Shown here in pieces: positions 54,308 through 64,000 of a DNA stretch of 64,000 bases. Origin of the DNA: Amycolatopsis albispora (GTDB lineage Bacteria > Actinomycetota > Actinomycetes > Mycobacteriales > Pseudonocardiaceae); assembly GCF_003312875.1 (NCBI RefSeq), contig NZ_CP015163.1:1612001-1676000 (forward strand), given 5' to 3'. The translations under genes were made by a program, and so were the position numbers. Position 1 is the stretch's first letter. Each line of letters starts with the position of its first letter. Below the pieces are notes generated by a model. It saw nothing but the letters and a program-made list of their open reading frames with translations, was not told the origin of the DNA and made no database searches.

Positions 54308-57300
54308 ATGACCAATGAGGACAAGCTCGTCGAGTACCTCCGCCGGGTCACCGGCGACCTCCAGGCAACCCGCGAACGCGTGCGTGAGCTGGAGGACCGC
54401 GACCGCGAACCCATCGCGATCGTCGGCATGGCCTGCCGGTTCCCCGGCGGCGTCGACTCACCCGAAGCGTTGTGGCGGCTGGTCGAGAACGGCACCGACG
54501 CGGTGTCGGAGTTCCCCGGCAACCGTGGCTGGGCGCTGGACGAGCTGTTCGGCGACGACCCCGACCAGCCCGGCACGTCGACCACCCGCGAAGGCGGCTT
54601 CCTGCACAACGCGGGCGAATTCGACGCGGCGTTCTTCGGCATCTCCCCGCGTGAAGCGCTGACCATCGACCCGCAGCAGCGGTTGCTCCTGGAGACGTCG
54701 TGGGAGGCCTTCGAGCGCGCGGGCATCGACCCGCACACCGCACGCGGCAGCCGGACCGGCGTGTTCGCCGGGGTGATGTACAACGACTACGGCTCACGCC
54801 TGCTGAACCGGCCCGGTGGTGCCGCCGAGTTCGAGGGCTATCTCGGGAACGGCAGCGCGGGCAGCATCGCGTCGGGTCGCCTCGCCTACACCCTCGGCCT
54901 GGTCGGCCCGGCGGTCACGGTGGACACCGCGTGCTCGTCCTCGCTGGTCGCGCTGCACCTGGCGGCGCAGTCGCTGCGCTCGGGCGAATGCTCGCTCGCG
55001 CTGGCCGGTGGGGTCGCGGTGATGTCCACGCCGTCCACCTTCGTCGAGTTCAGCCGCCAGCGCGGGCTGGCGGCCGATGGCCGGTGCAAGCCGTTCGCGG
55101 CGGCGGCCGACGGTACCGGCTGGTCCGAGGGCGTGGGCATGCTGCTGGTCGAGCGGCTGTCCGACGCCCGGCGGAACGGGCATCGGGTGCTGGCCGTGCT
55201 CCGTGGCTCGGCGGTCAACCAGGACGGTGCGTCGAGCGGGCTCACGGCACCGAACGGGCCCTCGCAGGAACGGGTGATCCGGGCCGCGCTGTCGAACGCC
55301 GGGTTGTCCACTGTGGACGTGGACGCGGTGGAAGCCCATGGCACGGGGACCACACTGGGTGATCCGATCGAGGCGCAGGCGTTGCTGGCGACGTACGGCC
55401 AGGGGCGGGAGCGGCCGCTCGCGCTGGGTTCGGTGAAGTCGAACCTCGGGCACACGCAGGCCGCCGCCGGGGTCGCGGGTGTGATCAAGATGGCGCTGGC
55501 CATGCAGCATGGTGTGCTGCCGAAGACGCTGCACGTGGACGAGCCGACCCCGCACGTGGACTGGGCTTCGGGTGCGGTTTCGGTGCTGACCGAGCCCATG
55601 CCGTGGCCGGAGGCCGATCGGCCTCGCCGGGCGGGCGTGTCGGGTTTCGGGGTCAGCGGGACGAACGCGCACGTCATCCTGGAACAGGCGCCGCCGGAAG
55701 AGACCCCCGCCGCCACGCCCGTTCCCGCGATGATCCCCTGGGTGTTGTCCGGCAAGGGCGAAGGGGCGGTCCGCGAGCAGGCTGTCCGGCTTCTGTCGCA
55801 TTTGGACAGCGACGCCAATCCCGCCGACATCGGTTTCTCCCTGGCGGCCACGCGCTCGACACACGAGCACCGCGCGGTGGTGCTCGGCGCGGACCGCGAC
55901 GAGCTGGTGGCCGGACTTCATGAGCTGGCGGCAGGAAAGCCCGGCCCGGTGACCGGACGGGCGACGGCCGCGCCCAAGGTGGTTTTTGTCTTCCCCGGTC
56001 AGGGCGCGCAGTGGGCGGGGATGGCGGTGGAGTTGCTGGAGCTGCCGGTTTTTGTGGAGTCGATGGCGGCGTGTGCGGAGGCGTTGTCGCCGTTTGTTGA
56101 ATGGTCGCTGCTGGATGCGGTGGCGGATGAAGGCCTGCTGGAGCGGGTTGATGTGGTGCAGCCCGTGTTGTGGGCGGTGATGGTGTCGCTGGCCGAGTTG
56201 TGGCGGTCGTTTGGGGTTGAGCCCGCTGCGGTGGTGGGGCATTCGCAGGGGGAGATCGCGGCCGCGTGTGTGGCGGGTGCGTTGTCGCTTGAGGACGCTG
56301 CGAAGGTGGTCGCCCTCCGGAGCAAGGCGCTTCCCGCGCTCTCGGGCCGCGGTGGCATGGTCTCGATCCCCTTGCCGGAAGCCGAGGTGCGGCAGCGGAT
56401 CGACGACCGGATCTCCGTCGCGGCGGTGAACGGGCCCGCTTCCGTGGTGGTTTCCGGCGAGCCGGACGCGTTGGACGAGCTGCTCGGATCCTGCGCGGCC
56501 GACGGCATTCGGGCCAAGCGGATCCCGGTGGACTACGCCTCGCACTCACCACAGGTCGAAGCCATCGAAGACGGCCTGCGTGCCGACTTGGCCGGTATCA
56601 AGCCGCAACGGTCGCGTGTGCCGTTCTGCTCCGCGGTCACCGGCGCGGTGCTGGACACCAGCGAGCTGGACGCCGCCTACTGGTACCGCAACCTGCGCGA
56701 ACCCGTCCGGTTCGACCGGGCCGTGACTGCCCTGCTGGACCAGGGCCGCGAGATCTTCGCCGAGATCAGCCCGCACCCGGTGCTCGCCGCTTCGATCCAG
56801 GAGGCCTTCGACCAACGCGACCTGGCCGACGCCGTGGTCGCCGGAACCCTGCGCCGGCACGACGGTGGCCCGCGGCGGTTCCTGACCTCGCTGGCCGAGG
56901 TCCACGTCCGCGGCGCCGCGGTCAACTGGGCGGCGGCCTTCCCGGGCGCCCGGCCGGTCGAGCTGCCCACCTACGCCTTCCAGCGGCAGCACTACTGGCT
57001 CGACGCGGGCCCGGCCACGGCCGGTGACCTCGGCTCGGCCGGACTGCGGTCGCCGGACCACCCGCTGCTGGGTGCGATGGTCGCGCTCGCCGACGGCGAC
57101 GGCTGCCTGCTCACCGGGCGCCTTTCGCTCACGTCGCACCCGTGGCTGGCCGAGCACGCGGTCCGCGACACGGCGATCGTGCCGGGCACCGCCCTGCTGG
57201 AAATGGTGATCAGGGCAGCGGACCAGGTGGGCTGCGGCCGGGTCGGCGAACTGGTGCTCCAGGCACCGCTTCCGGTGGCCGATCCCGTGCAGGTGCAGGT

Positions 57301-60300
57301 GGTCGTCGGTGCGGCGGACGAGACCGGACGGCGTCCGGTCGAACTGCATTCCCGCCGCGAGGACGAACCGTGGACCTGCCACGCCACCGGCACGGTCTCG
57401 CCGGGCGCGACCACCCCGGCGTCGCCGGGTGAATGGCCGCCGCCGAACGCCGAAGCCGTCGACCTCGAGGGCTTCTACGACGGGCTGGCCGAACGCGGCC
57501 TGCGGTACGGCCCGGTCTTCCAAGGCGTGCAGGCGGTCTGGCGGCGCGGCGAGGAGATCTTCGCCGAGGTGGCGCTGCGGCCCGAAACCACCGACGCGGC
57601 CGCGTACGGTGTGCACCCCGCCCTGCTCGACGCCGCCTTGCACGCACTGGTCGTCACCGACGACAACACCGAACCGCGGCTGCCGTTCTCCTGGAACGGC
57701 GTCACCCTGCACGCCTCGGGCGCCGACAAGCTGCGCGTGCGCCTCACCCCCAGCGCGCCCGGCGTGCTCGCCTTGACGGCGACGGACGCCACCGGCCGCC
57801 CGGTGACCACAGTGGACTCACTCACCCTGCGCCCGCTGACCCCGGAAGCACTGAGCACGGGGGCCGAATCGCTCTACCGCGTCGAGTGGGCACCCATGCC
57901 GGTGGTCCCGGCGGCCGCCGCGCCGGACGCGGAGGTCGTCTGGCTGCCGCGGGCCGGCGGCGACCTGATCGAGGCCACGCACGAAGCCGCGTCCGAGGCG
58001 CTCGGCCTGGTGCAGTCGTGGCTCACCGAGGACCGACCCGGCTCGCTGGTGCTGGTCACCCGCTGTGCCGTCGCGATCGGGGACGAGGAACCGGATGTGG
58101 CCCGCGCCGCGGTCTGGGGCCTGGTCCGGTCGGCGCAGGCCGAGAACCCGGATCGCTTTGTCCTGGTCGACGCCGACGAGAACACCACCGAAGCGGCAGT
58201 GCTCGCGGCGGTCGCGTCCGGCGAACCGCAGCTGGCGATCCGTGGTGACCGGGTCCACGTGCCCAGGCTGGCCAGGACCACCGGATCCGGCGGAGTCGCA
58301 TTCGACCCCGACGGCACGGTGTTGCTGTCCGGCGCCACCGGCACCCTGGGCAGGCTGATCACCCGGCACCTGGTGCGGGAGCACGGGGTCCGGCACCTCG
58401 TGCTGGCCGGTCGCCGCGGCAGCGCCCCGGAGCTGGAAGCCGAGCTGACCGCACTGGGCGCGAACGTCACCATGGCCGCCTGCGACATGGCCGACCGCGC
58501 CGCCGTCGCAGACCTGATCGACGCCATTCCGGCCACGCACCCGCTCACCGGCGTGCTGCACCTGGCCGGCGTGCTCGACGACGGCGTGGTGGGCGCGCTG
58601 ACCCCCGAACGCCTCAGCGCGGTCCTGCGCCCGAAAGCCGACGCCGCGATCCACCTGCACGAGCTGACCGCGGACCGGCCGCTGTCGGCGTTCATCGTGT
58701 TCTCCTCCGCCGGGGCCACCTTCGGCGCGCCGGGGCAGGCGAACTACGCCGCCGCCAACGCGGCACTGGACGCGCTGGCCGCGCACCGGCGGGCACGCGG
58801 CCTGCCCGGCCTGTCGCTGGCCTGGGGGCTGTGGGCCGAGCGCGGCGGCATGACCGGGCACCTCGACGACGGCGAACTGCGCCGGATCACCGGTTCCGGG
58901 GTGGAGCCGCTGCCCGCCGACGAAGGGCTCGCGTTGTTCGACGCGGCCTGCGCGCACCCGGAAGCGGCCCTCGTCCCGGTCCGCCTGAACGCGTCCGCGT
59001 TGCGCGCCCAGGCCAAGGCGGGCACGCTCCCGGCGATCTTCCGCGGCCTGTTCCGCGGGCCGGCCCGGCCGAGCGCGGGCAACACGCCCGCCACCTCCTC
59101 ACTCCGCACCGAACTGGCCGCGGCCCCGGAATCCCGGCGTGAGCAGCTCCTGCTCGACCTGGTGCGCACCGAAGCCGCCGCCGTGCTCGGTCATGCCGCC
59201 CGGGACGCGGTCGAGGAGAAAGCCCGTTTCGCCGAGCTGGGCTTCGACTCGCTCACCGCCGTCCAGCTGCGCAACCGGCTCAACGGCGCGACCGGCCTGC
59301 GCCTGCCCGCGACCATGGTCTTCGACCACCCGACCCCGCGTGCGCTCGCCCGCTTCCTCCGCGGTGAACTGCTCGGCCTGGAGTCGGTGACCACCACCGC
59401 GCCCGCCTCCGGCGCCACCGACGAACCGGTGGCGATCGTCGGCATGGCGTGCCGGTTCCCCGGTGGGGTGGACTCACCCGAGGCCCTCTGGGAACTGCTC
59501 ACCGACGGCCGTGACGGCTTCTCGGAGTTCCCCGCTGACCGCGGCTGGAACCTCGACGAACTCTTCGACAACGACCCCGAGCGGACGGGGCGGTCCTACG
59601 TGCGTGAAGGCGGCTTCCTGCACGACGCCGCCGAGTTCGACGCGGGCTTCTTCGGCATTTCGCCGCGCGAGGCGCTCAGCATGGACCCGCAGCAGCGGTT
59701 GTTGCTGGAGACCTCGTGGGAGGCGATCGAACGAGCCGGGATCGACCCGCTTTCCCTGCAAGGCAGCCAAACCGGCGTGTTCGCCGGGGTGATGTACAAC
59801 GACTACGGCGCCCGGCTGCTGATGCGGCCGGACGGTCCCGCCGAGTTCGAGGGCTATCTCGGCAACGGCAGCGCGGCCAGTGTCGCGTCGGGCCGGGTGG
59901 CGTATGCGCTGGGGCTCGAAGGTCCCGCGCTGACGGTGGACACGGCTTGCTCGTCGTCGCTGGTGGCGCTGCACCTGGCCGCGCAGGCGCTGCGGCACGG
60001 GGAATGCTCGCTCGCGGTCGCGGGCGGGGTGTCGGTGATGTCGACGCCGGGCACGTTCGTCGAGTTCAGCCGCCAGCGCGGGCTCGCTCCGGACGGCCGG
60101 TGCAAGTCCTTCGGGGCGGGCGCGGACGGCACCGCGATGTCCGAAGGCGTGGCGATGCTGGTGGTCGAGCGGTTGTCGGATGCGCGGCGGAACGGTCATC
60201 CGGTGCTGGCGGTGGTGCGGGGTTCCGCGGTGAATTCGGATGGTGCTTCGAACGGGCTGACGGCCCCGAACGGGCCATCGCAGGAGCGGGTGATCCGGGC

Positions 60301-63300
60301 GGCGCTGGCGAACGCTGGTTTGTCCACTGTGGACGTCGATGCGGTGGAGGCACACGGCACGGGCACCACCTTGGGTGATCCGATCGAGGCGCAGGCCTTG
60401 CTGGCGACCTACGGCCAAGGGCGCGAACAGCCGCTGCGACTGGGTTCGGTGAAGTCCAATCTCGGGCACACGCAGGCCGCCGCCGGGGTGGCCGGCGTGG
60501 TGAAGATGGTGCTGGCGATGCGGCATGGCGTGCTGCCGAAGACCTTGCACGTGGACGAGCCGACGCCGCACGTCGATTGGTCCAGTGGTGCGGTGTCGCT
60601 GCTGACCGAAGCCGAGCCGTGGCCGGAAACCGAGCGCCCCTGCCGGTCCGCGGTCTCGTCGTTCGGCATCAGCGGCACCAACGCGCATCTGGTGCTGGAG
60701 CAGGCACCGGCGGAACCGGAACGCGTGCCCGTGGTCAGCGAAGGCCCGGTGTTCTGGCCGATCTCGGGAGCGAACGAGGCCGCGTTGCGCGCGCAGGCCG
60801 AACGGCTGGCGGTGCACCTCGCGGACCGTCCCGGCCTGAGCCCGGCGGACGTCGGTTACTCGCTGGCTACCACCAGGTCACACCTGTCCCACCGCGCGGT
60901 CGTGCTGGGCTCCGATGTGGACGACCTGCTGCGAGGACTCCGCGCGCTGGCGGCGGGCACACCCGCGCCGAACGTGGTTTCCGCTACCACCGCGGGAGAA
61001 CGGCCGGTTTTTGTGTTCCCCGGCCAGGGTGCGCAGTGGGCGGGTATGGCGGTGGAGTTGCTGGGCGTTTCGTCGGTGTTTGCGGGGTCGATGGGGGCGT
61101 GTGCGGAGGCGTTGTCGCCGTTTGTTGAGTGGTCGTTGCTTGATGTGCTGGCGGATGGGGGTTTGTTGGGGCGGGTTGATGTGGTTCAGCCGGTGTTGTG
61201 GGCGGTGATGGTGTCGCTGGCTGAGGTGTGGCGGTCGTTTGGGGTGGAGCCGGCGGCGGTGGTGGGTCATTCGCAGGGTGAGATCGCGGCGGCGTGTGTG
61301 GCGGGTGTGTTGTCGCTTGAGGATGGTGCGAAGGTGGTGGCGCTGCGGAGCAAGGCGTTGTTGAAGTTGTCCGGTGGTGGCGGCATGGTGTCGGTGGCGT
61401 TGCCGGAGGCGGAGGTGCGGGCGCGGATCGACGACCGGATTTCGGTCGCGGCGGTCAACGGACCCGCCTCCGTGGTGGTGTCCGGCCCGGCCGACGCGCT
61501 GGACGAGCTGATCGCCGAATTCGCCGCCGAGGAGATCAGTGCCCGCCGGATTCCGGTGGACTACGCCTCGCATTCTCCGGCGGTCACCGCGATCGAAGAC
61601 GAACTGCTCACCGTGCTGGGTGAGATCCCGTCCCAGGCCCCGGCCGTGCCGTTCCTCTCCACGGTGACCGGCGAGCCCGTCGGCGAGCTGGATGCCCGGT
61701 ACTGGTACCGGAACCTGCGCGAGACCGTCCGGTTCGACGAAGTCGTGCGGAAGCTCGCCGAGCAGGGGCACGGGGTTTTCCTCGAAGTCAGCCCGCACCC
61801 GGTGCTCGTGCCGAGCCTCCAGGAAACCGCCGAGGCGGCGATCGGCACGCTGCGCCGGGACCAAGGCGGGCTCGACCGGTTCCTGCGGTCCCTCGCCGAG
61901 GCCCACGTCCATGGCGCCGAACCCCGCTGGGACCGGATCTTCCCCGGTGCCGGGCGCGTGGACCTGCCCACCTACGCCTTCCAGCGGCAGCGCTTCTGGC
62001 TCGACGCGCCCGCCACCCCGGCGGCGACCGCGGCGGCCGACGACGAGTTCTGGTCCGCCGTCGAACGCGGTGACCTCGACGAACTGACCGGAGCACTGCG
62101 GGTCAACGGCGCGGACCCACGCGACGCGCTGAGTGAACTGCTGCCGTTCCTCGCGGACTGGCGCCGCAACCGGCAGGTCCAATCCACTGTGGACAGCTGG
62201 CGGTACCGGGTCCGCTGGCGGCCGGTTCGCGCGGAGCCGCCCGAGCCGGGACGCCGGATCGCCGTGGTCCCGTCCGGGTTCGCCGACGACCCGTGGGTGT
62301 CCGCCTGCGTCCGCGGCCTCGCGAACCACGGCGAGCTGACCACGGTGGAGCACGACGGCCGGTTCGCGGAACGCTTCCGCGAGGCGCTGGCGGACGGCCC
62401 GGTGAGCGCCGTGGTCTCGCTGCTCGCCGCCGACGAGCACACCGGTTTCGCCAACACCCTCGGCCTGGTGCAACTGCTCGGTGAGCTGGGCGCACCGGCC
62501 CCGATCTGGGCGGTGACCCGGTCCGCGGTTTCGGCCGGGCACCGGGACCCGGTGCGCAATCCCCGGCAGGCGCTGGTCTGGGGCTTCGGCCGGGTGGTCG
62601 GCCTCGAACACCCCGACCGCTGGGGCGGGCTCATCGACCTCCCGGACGTGCTCGACGAACGGTCCATCGAACTCGCGCTCGGCGCTCCGGCACCCGAGGA
62701 CCAGGTGGCCGTCCGCGGTGGCCGGCTGCTCGCCCGCCGCCTCGTCCGCGCTCCACTGGACCAGGGTGCCGCCCGCCGCGACTGGCGTCCGGCGGGCACC
62801 TCGCTCATCACCGGTGGCACCGGCGCGCTCGGCGCCCAGGTCGCTCGCTGGCTCGCCCGCAGTGGTGCCGAGCACCTGCTGCTGGTCAGCCGCCGCGGTC
62901 CGGCGGCGCCGGGAGCCGGGGAACTCGAAGCCGAGCTGACCGGGCTCGGCGCGAAGGTCACCATCGCCTCGTGCGACGTCTCGGACCGCGAGGCACTGGC
63001 GGATCTGCTCGGCTCGATCCCGGCGGAGCAGCCGCTGACCGGGATCTTCCACACCGCCGCCGTTCTCGACGACGCGATGGTGGACGCGCTCACCCCCGGA
63101 CAGCTCGGCCACGCGCTGAGCGTCAAGGCGGACGCGGCCGTCCACCTGCACGAGCTGACCAAGGACGCCGACCTCTCCGCGTTCGTGTTGTTCTCCTCCA
63201 CGGCGGGCACGTTCGGCGCCGCCGGGCAGGGGAACTACGCGCCGGGCAACGCTTTCCTGGACGCCTTCGCGCATTGGCGGCGGGCACAGGGCTTGCCGGC

Positions 63301-64000
63301 GACCTCGGTCGCCTGGGGTGCGTGGGCCGACGGTGGCATGGCCGAACTGTCCTCGGTCGGGGAGGTCCTGCGCCGTCACGGCGTGCCCGCGATGGCCCCG
63401 GACCTCGCCACGACCGCGCTGCGGCAGGCCCTCGAAACCGGCGAAACCGCACTGGTGGTGGCCGACATCGAGTGGGAGCGGTTCGCCGTCGCCTTCACCG
63501 CGACCAGGCCCGCGCCCGCGCTCGACGAGATCCCGGAGGTCCGCGAACTCGCCGAAGCGACCGCCGAGCGCGGCACCGAGCAGACCGCACCACTGGTGGA
63601 GCGCCTGGCGTCGGCGTCCGCGGCCGAGCGCGACCGGCTGCTGCTGGAGGCGGTGCGGGAGAACGTGGCCGCCGTGCTCGGTTACGCCACCCCCGGCGAG
63701 CTCGCCGTCACCCGGCCGTTCACCGAACTCGGCTTCGACTCGGTGACCGCGGTGGAGATCCGCAACCGGCTGAACCGCGTGACCGGGCTCCGGCTGCCCG
63801 CGACGCTGGTCTTCAACCACCAGACCCCGGCGGCACTGGCGCGGTTCCTGCGCACCGAACTGGCGCCCGCCGCCTCGCCCGTACCCGCCGAGCTGGACAG
63901 GCTCGAAGCGGCGCTCGGTGACGGCAGCGATGTCGATCCAGCAGTCGTCACGCGGCTGCGTGCCCTGCTGCACCGGTGCGAAGGCCCGCCACCCGAAGAC
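54308..64000 (+). CDS. Type I PKS: extension modules 4 and 5 (3' partial)
   Basis: At least 3231 residues; starts with ATG directly behind the previous stop and is open to the window end. N-terminal docking helix [20 protein letters not shown]4: KS-AT-DH-KR-ACP, AT with GHSQG and YASH (methylmalonyl type). M5: KS-AT-KR-ACP, AT of the same type, KR with VLDD. Both KS keep DTACSSS and both His motifs. After ACP5 ([15 protein letters not shown]) the sequence turns into [11 protein letters not shown]..., a C-terminal docking region, so the gene should end just outside the window, and further PKS or release genes must follow. The missing stop is only because of the window border. Confidence 0.95.
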   Translation, partial: MTNEDKLVEYLRRVTGDLQATRERVRELEDRDREPIAIVGMACRFPGGVDSPEALWRLVENGTDAVSEFPGNRGWALDELFGDDPDQPGTSTTREGGFLHNAGEFDAAFFGISPREALTIDPQQRLLLETSWEAFERAGIDPHTARGSRTGVFAGVMYNDYGSRLLNRPGGAAEFEGYLGNGSAGSIASGRLAYTLGLVGPAVTVDTACSSSLVALHLAAQSLRSGECSLALAGGVAVMSTPSTFVEFSRQRGLAADGRCKPFAAAADGTGWSEGVGMLLVERLSDARRNGHRVLAVLRGSAVNQDGASSGLTAPNGPSQERVIRAALSNAGLSTVDVDAVEAHGTGTTLGDPIEAQALLATYGQGRERPLALGSVKSNLGHTQAAAGVAGVIKMALAMQHGVLPKTLHVDEPTPHVDWASGAVSVLTEPMPWPEADRPRRAGVSGFGVSGTNAHVILEQAPPEETPAATPVPAMIPWVLSGKGEGAVREQAVRLLSHLDSDANPADIGFSLAATRSTHEHRAVVLGADRDELVAGLHELAAGKPGPVTGRATAAPKVVFVFPGQGAQWAGMAVELLELPVFVESMAACAEALSPFVEWSLLDAVADEGLLERVDVVQPVLWAVMVSLAELWRSFGVEPAAVVGHSQGEIAAACVAGALSLEDAAKVVALRSKALPALSGRGGMVSIPLPEAEVRQRIDDRISVAAVNGPASVVVSGEPDALDELLGSCAADGIRAKRIPVDYASHSPQVEAIEDGLRADLAGIKPQRSRVPFCSAVTGAVLDTSELDAAYWYRNLREPVRFDRAVTALLDQGREIFAEISPHPVLAASIQEAFDQRDLADAVVAGTLRRHDGGPRRFLTSLAEVHVRGAAVNWAAAFPGARPVELPTYAFQRQHYWLDAGPATAGDLGSAGLRSPDHPLLGAMVALADGDGCLLTGRLSLTSHPWLAEHAVRDTAIVPGTALLEMVIRAADQVGCGRVGELVLQAPLPVADPVQVQVVVGAADETGRRPVELHSRREDEPWTCHATGTVSPGATTPASPGEWPPPNAEAVDLEGFYDGLAERGLRYGPVFQGVQAVWRRGEEIFAEVALRPETTDAAAYGVHPALLDAALHALVVTDDNTEPRLPFSWNGVTLHASGADKLRVRLTPSAPGVLALTATDATGRPVTTVDSLTLRPLTPEALSTGAESLYRVEWAPMPVVPAAAAPDAEVVWLPRAGGDLIEATHEAASEALGLVQSWLTEDRPGSLVLVTRCAVAIGDEEPDVARAAVWGLVRSAQAENPDRFVLVDADENTTEAAVLAAVASGEPQLAIRGDRVHVPRLARTTGSGGVAFDPDGTVLLSGATGTLGRLITRHLVREHGVRHLVLAGRRGSAPELEAELTALGANVTMAACDMADRAAVADLIDAIPATHPLTGVLHLAGVLDDGVVGALTPERLSAVLRPKADAAIHLHELTADRPLSAFIVFSSAGATFGAPGQANYAAANAALDALAAHRRARGLPGLSLAWGLWAERGGMTGHLDDGELRRITGSGVEPLPADEGLALFDAACAHPEAALVPVRLNASALRAQAKAGTLPAIFRGLFRGPARPSAGNTPATSSLRTELAAAPESRREQLLLDLVRTEAAAVLGHAARDAVEEKARFAELGFDSLTAVQLRNRLNGATGLRLPATMVFDHPTPRALARFLRGELLGLESVTTTAPASGATDEPVAIVGMACRFPGGVDSPEALWELLTDGRDGFSEFPADRGWNLDELFDNDPERTGRSYVREGGFLHDAAEFDAGFFGISPREALSMDPQQRLLLETSWEAIERAGIDPLSLQGSQTGVFAGVMYNDYGARLLMRPDGPAEFEGYLGNGSAASVASGRVAYALGLEGPALTVDTACSSSLVALHLAAQALRHGECSLAVAGGVSVMSTPGTFVEFSRQRGLAPDGRCKSFGAGADGTAMSEGVAMLVVERLSDARRNGHPVLAVVRGSAVNSDGASNGLTAPNGPSQERVIRAALANAGLSTVDVDAVEAHGTGTTLGDPIEAQALLATYGQGREQPLRLGSVKSNLGHTQAAAGVAGVVKMVLAMRHGVLPKTLHVDEPTPHVDWSSGAVSLLTEAEPWPETERPCRSAVSSFGISGTNAHLVLEQAPAEPERVPVVSEGPVFWPISGANEAALRAQAERLAVHLADRPGLSPADVGYSLATTRSHLSHRAVVLGSDVDDLLRGLRALAAGTPAPNVVSATTAGERPVFVFPGQGAQWAGMAVELLGVSSVFAGSMGACAEALSPFVEWSLLDVLADGGLLGRVDVVQPVLWAVMVSLAEVWRSFGVEPAAVVGHSQGEIAAACVAGVLSLEDGAKVVALRSKALLKLSGGGGMVSVALPEAEVRARIDDRISVAAVNGPASVVVSGPADALDELIAEFAAEEISARRIPVDYASHSPAVTAIEDELLTVLGEIPSQAPAVPFLSTVTGEPVGELDARYWYRNLRETVRFDEVVRKLAEQGHGVFLEVSPHPVLVPSLQETAEAAIGTLRRDQGGLDRFLRSLAEAHVHGAEPRWDRIFPGAGRVDLPTYAFQRQRFWLDAPATPAATAAADDEFWSAVERGDLDELTGALRVNGADPRDALSELLPFLADWRRNRQVQSTVDSWRYRVRWRPVRAEPPEPGRRIAVVPSGFADDPWVSACVRGLANHGELTTVEHDGRFAERFREALADGPVSAVVSLLAADEHTGFANTLGLVQLLGELGAPAPIWAVTRSAVSAGHRDPVRNPRQALVWGFGRVVGLEHPDRWGGLIDLPDVLDERSIELALGAPAPEDQVAVRGGRLLARRLVRAPLDQGAARRDWRPAGTSLITGGTGALGAQVARWLARSGAEHLLLVSRRGPAAPGAGELEAELTGLGAKVTIASCDVSDREALADLLGSIPAEQPLTGIFHTAAVLDDAMVDALTPGQLGHALSVKADAAVHLHELTKDADLSAFVLFSSTAGTFGAAGQGNYAPGNAFLDAFAHWRRAQGLPATSVAWGAWADGGMAELSSVGEVLRRHGVPAMAPDLATTALRQALETGETALVVADIEWERFAVAFTATRPAPALDEIPEVRELAEATAERGTEQTAPLVERLASASAAERDRLLLEAVRENVAAVLGYATPGELAVTRPFTELGFDSVTAVEIRNRLNRVTGLRLPATLVFNHQTPAALARFLRTELAPAASPVPAELDRLEAALGDGSDVDPAVVTRLRALLHRCEGPPPED
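54407..59380 (+). other. PKS module 4: KS-AT(methylmalonyl)-DH-KR-ACP
   Basis: KS 54407 to about 55690; AT from 55978; DH about 57050-57850; KR with GATGTLG (58330 region) and GVLDD loop (B-type), NYAAAN; ACP with [15 protein letters not shown]. The DH first motif reads [10 protein letters not shown]: Asp (codon 57167-57169) replaces the conserved Gly of HxxxGxxxxP, while DAALH of the second motif is intact. DH activity is therefore uncertain. Confidence 0.88.
59417..63870 (+). other. PKS module 5: KS-AT(methylmalonyl)-KR-ACP
   Basis: KS 59417 to about 60710; AT from about 61008 with GHSQG and YASH; no DH; a helical post-AT linker (62040-62180); KR with [12 protein letters not shown] and NYAPGN; ACP with [15 protein letters not shown]. 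Pro two residues after the catalytic Tyr together with LDD is the published mark of B2-type KRs, which also set the alpha-methyl configuration. Confidence 0.88.

Noticed and set aside
1..64000. tRNA, rRNA, CRISPR arrays, insertion sequences
   Set aside because: No cloverleaf-like sequence, regular short repeats with spacers or transposase were seen by eye; a tRNAscan or ISfinder run could still find something small.

Overview
This is a very GC-rich actinomycete chromosome segment. It has C- or G-ending codons, frequent GTG starts, an IdeR-type iron box, a Zur-type box, a WXG100-like secretion pair and a large modular polyketide synthase. The overall style fits Pseudonocardiaceae (an Amycolatopsis-like genome), but nothing in the window fixes the genus.

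Left part (1-26.6 kb), general and accessory genes. The 3' end of an Rhs/YD-repeat toxin gene opens the window. It is followed by a DinB-fold protein, an L-2-amino-thiazoline-4-carboxylate hydrolase-like protein, a small dual-specificity-like phosphatase coupled to a CGNR zinc-finger regulator, and a divergent LysR gene leading a hydrolase and bicupin dioxygenase. Next come a tandem (double) TetR protein and a pair of half-type ABC transporters behind an iron box. A divergent Zur-box unit encodes a CobW-like protein without a P-loop, the zinc-free ribosomal protein bL36, a cysteine-rich protein and a methyltransferase. Then follow a P1B-4 metal ATPase with its ArsR sensor, a LysR-linked four-gene operon (sarcosine-oxidase-like, Rieske oxygenase, aldehyde dehydrogenase, ferredoxin reductase) that looks like catabolism of a quaternary or N-methylated amine, a WXG100/DUF4474 pair, and a PfkB sugar or nucleoside kinase.

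Right part (26.6-64 kb), a biosynthetic gene cluster. DpgA, DpgB, DpgC and DpgD homologues would make 3,5-dihydroxyphenylglyoxylate. A ThDP-dependent decarboxylase and an aldehyde dehydrogenase, in place of an aminotransferase, would turn it into 3,5-dihydroxybenzoate. A type I PKS begins with an acyl-ligase / dead-KR / ACP loading module, as in the rifamycin-type loaders, and would load that acid. Two PKS proteins carry five extension modules: M1 methylmalonyl KS-AT-DH-KR-ACP; M2 malonyl KS-AT-KR-ACP; M3 malonyl KS-AT-DH-KR-ACP; M4 methylmalonyl KS-AT-DH-KR-ACP; M5 methylmalonyl KS-AT-KR-ACP. The second PKS gene runs off the end of the window, very near its own end. The starter-unit logic matches that described for kendomycin and venemycin; the product here is unknown.

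Most striking observations. (1) The loading module is interrupted by an in-frame TGA (38795-38797) exactly where a conserved tryptophan codon is expected. (2) The only pathway-type LuxR (LAL) regulator has lost roughly 200 residues and its frame is broken. Together these suggest a decayed or silenced cluster, or else sequence error. (3) The PKS and decarboxylase promoters share a three-block element with identical spacing (CTAGGGGG, GGGGGTGCG, TCGGGGTTGC), and the dpgA promoter shares part of it; this is a candidate regulon operator. (4) An 11-bp palindrome-like word, TCCACTGTGGA, recurs through the window and carries otherwise rare Thr codons.
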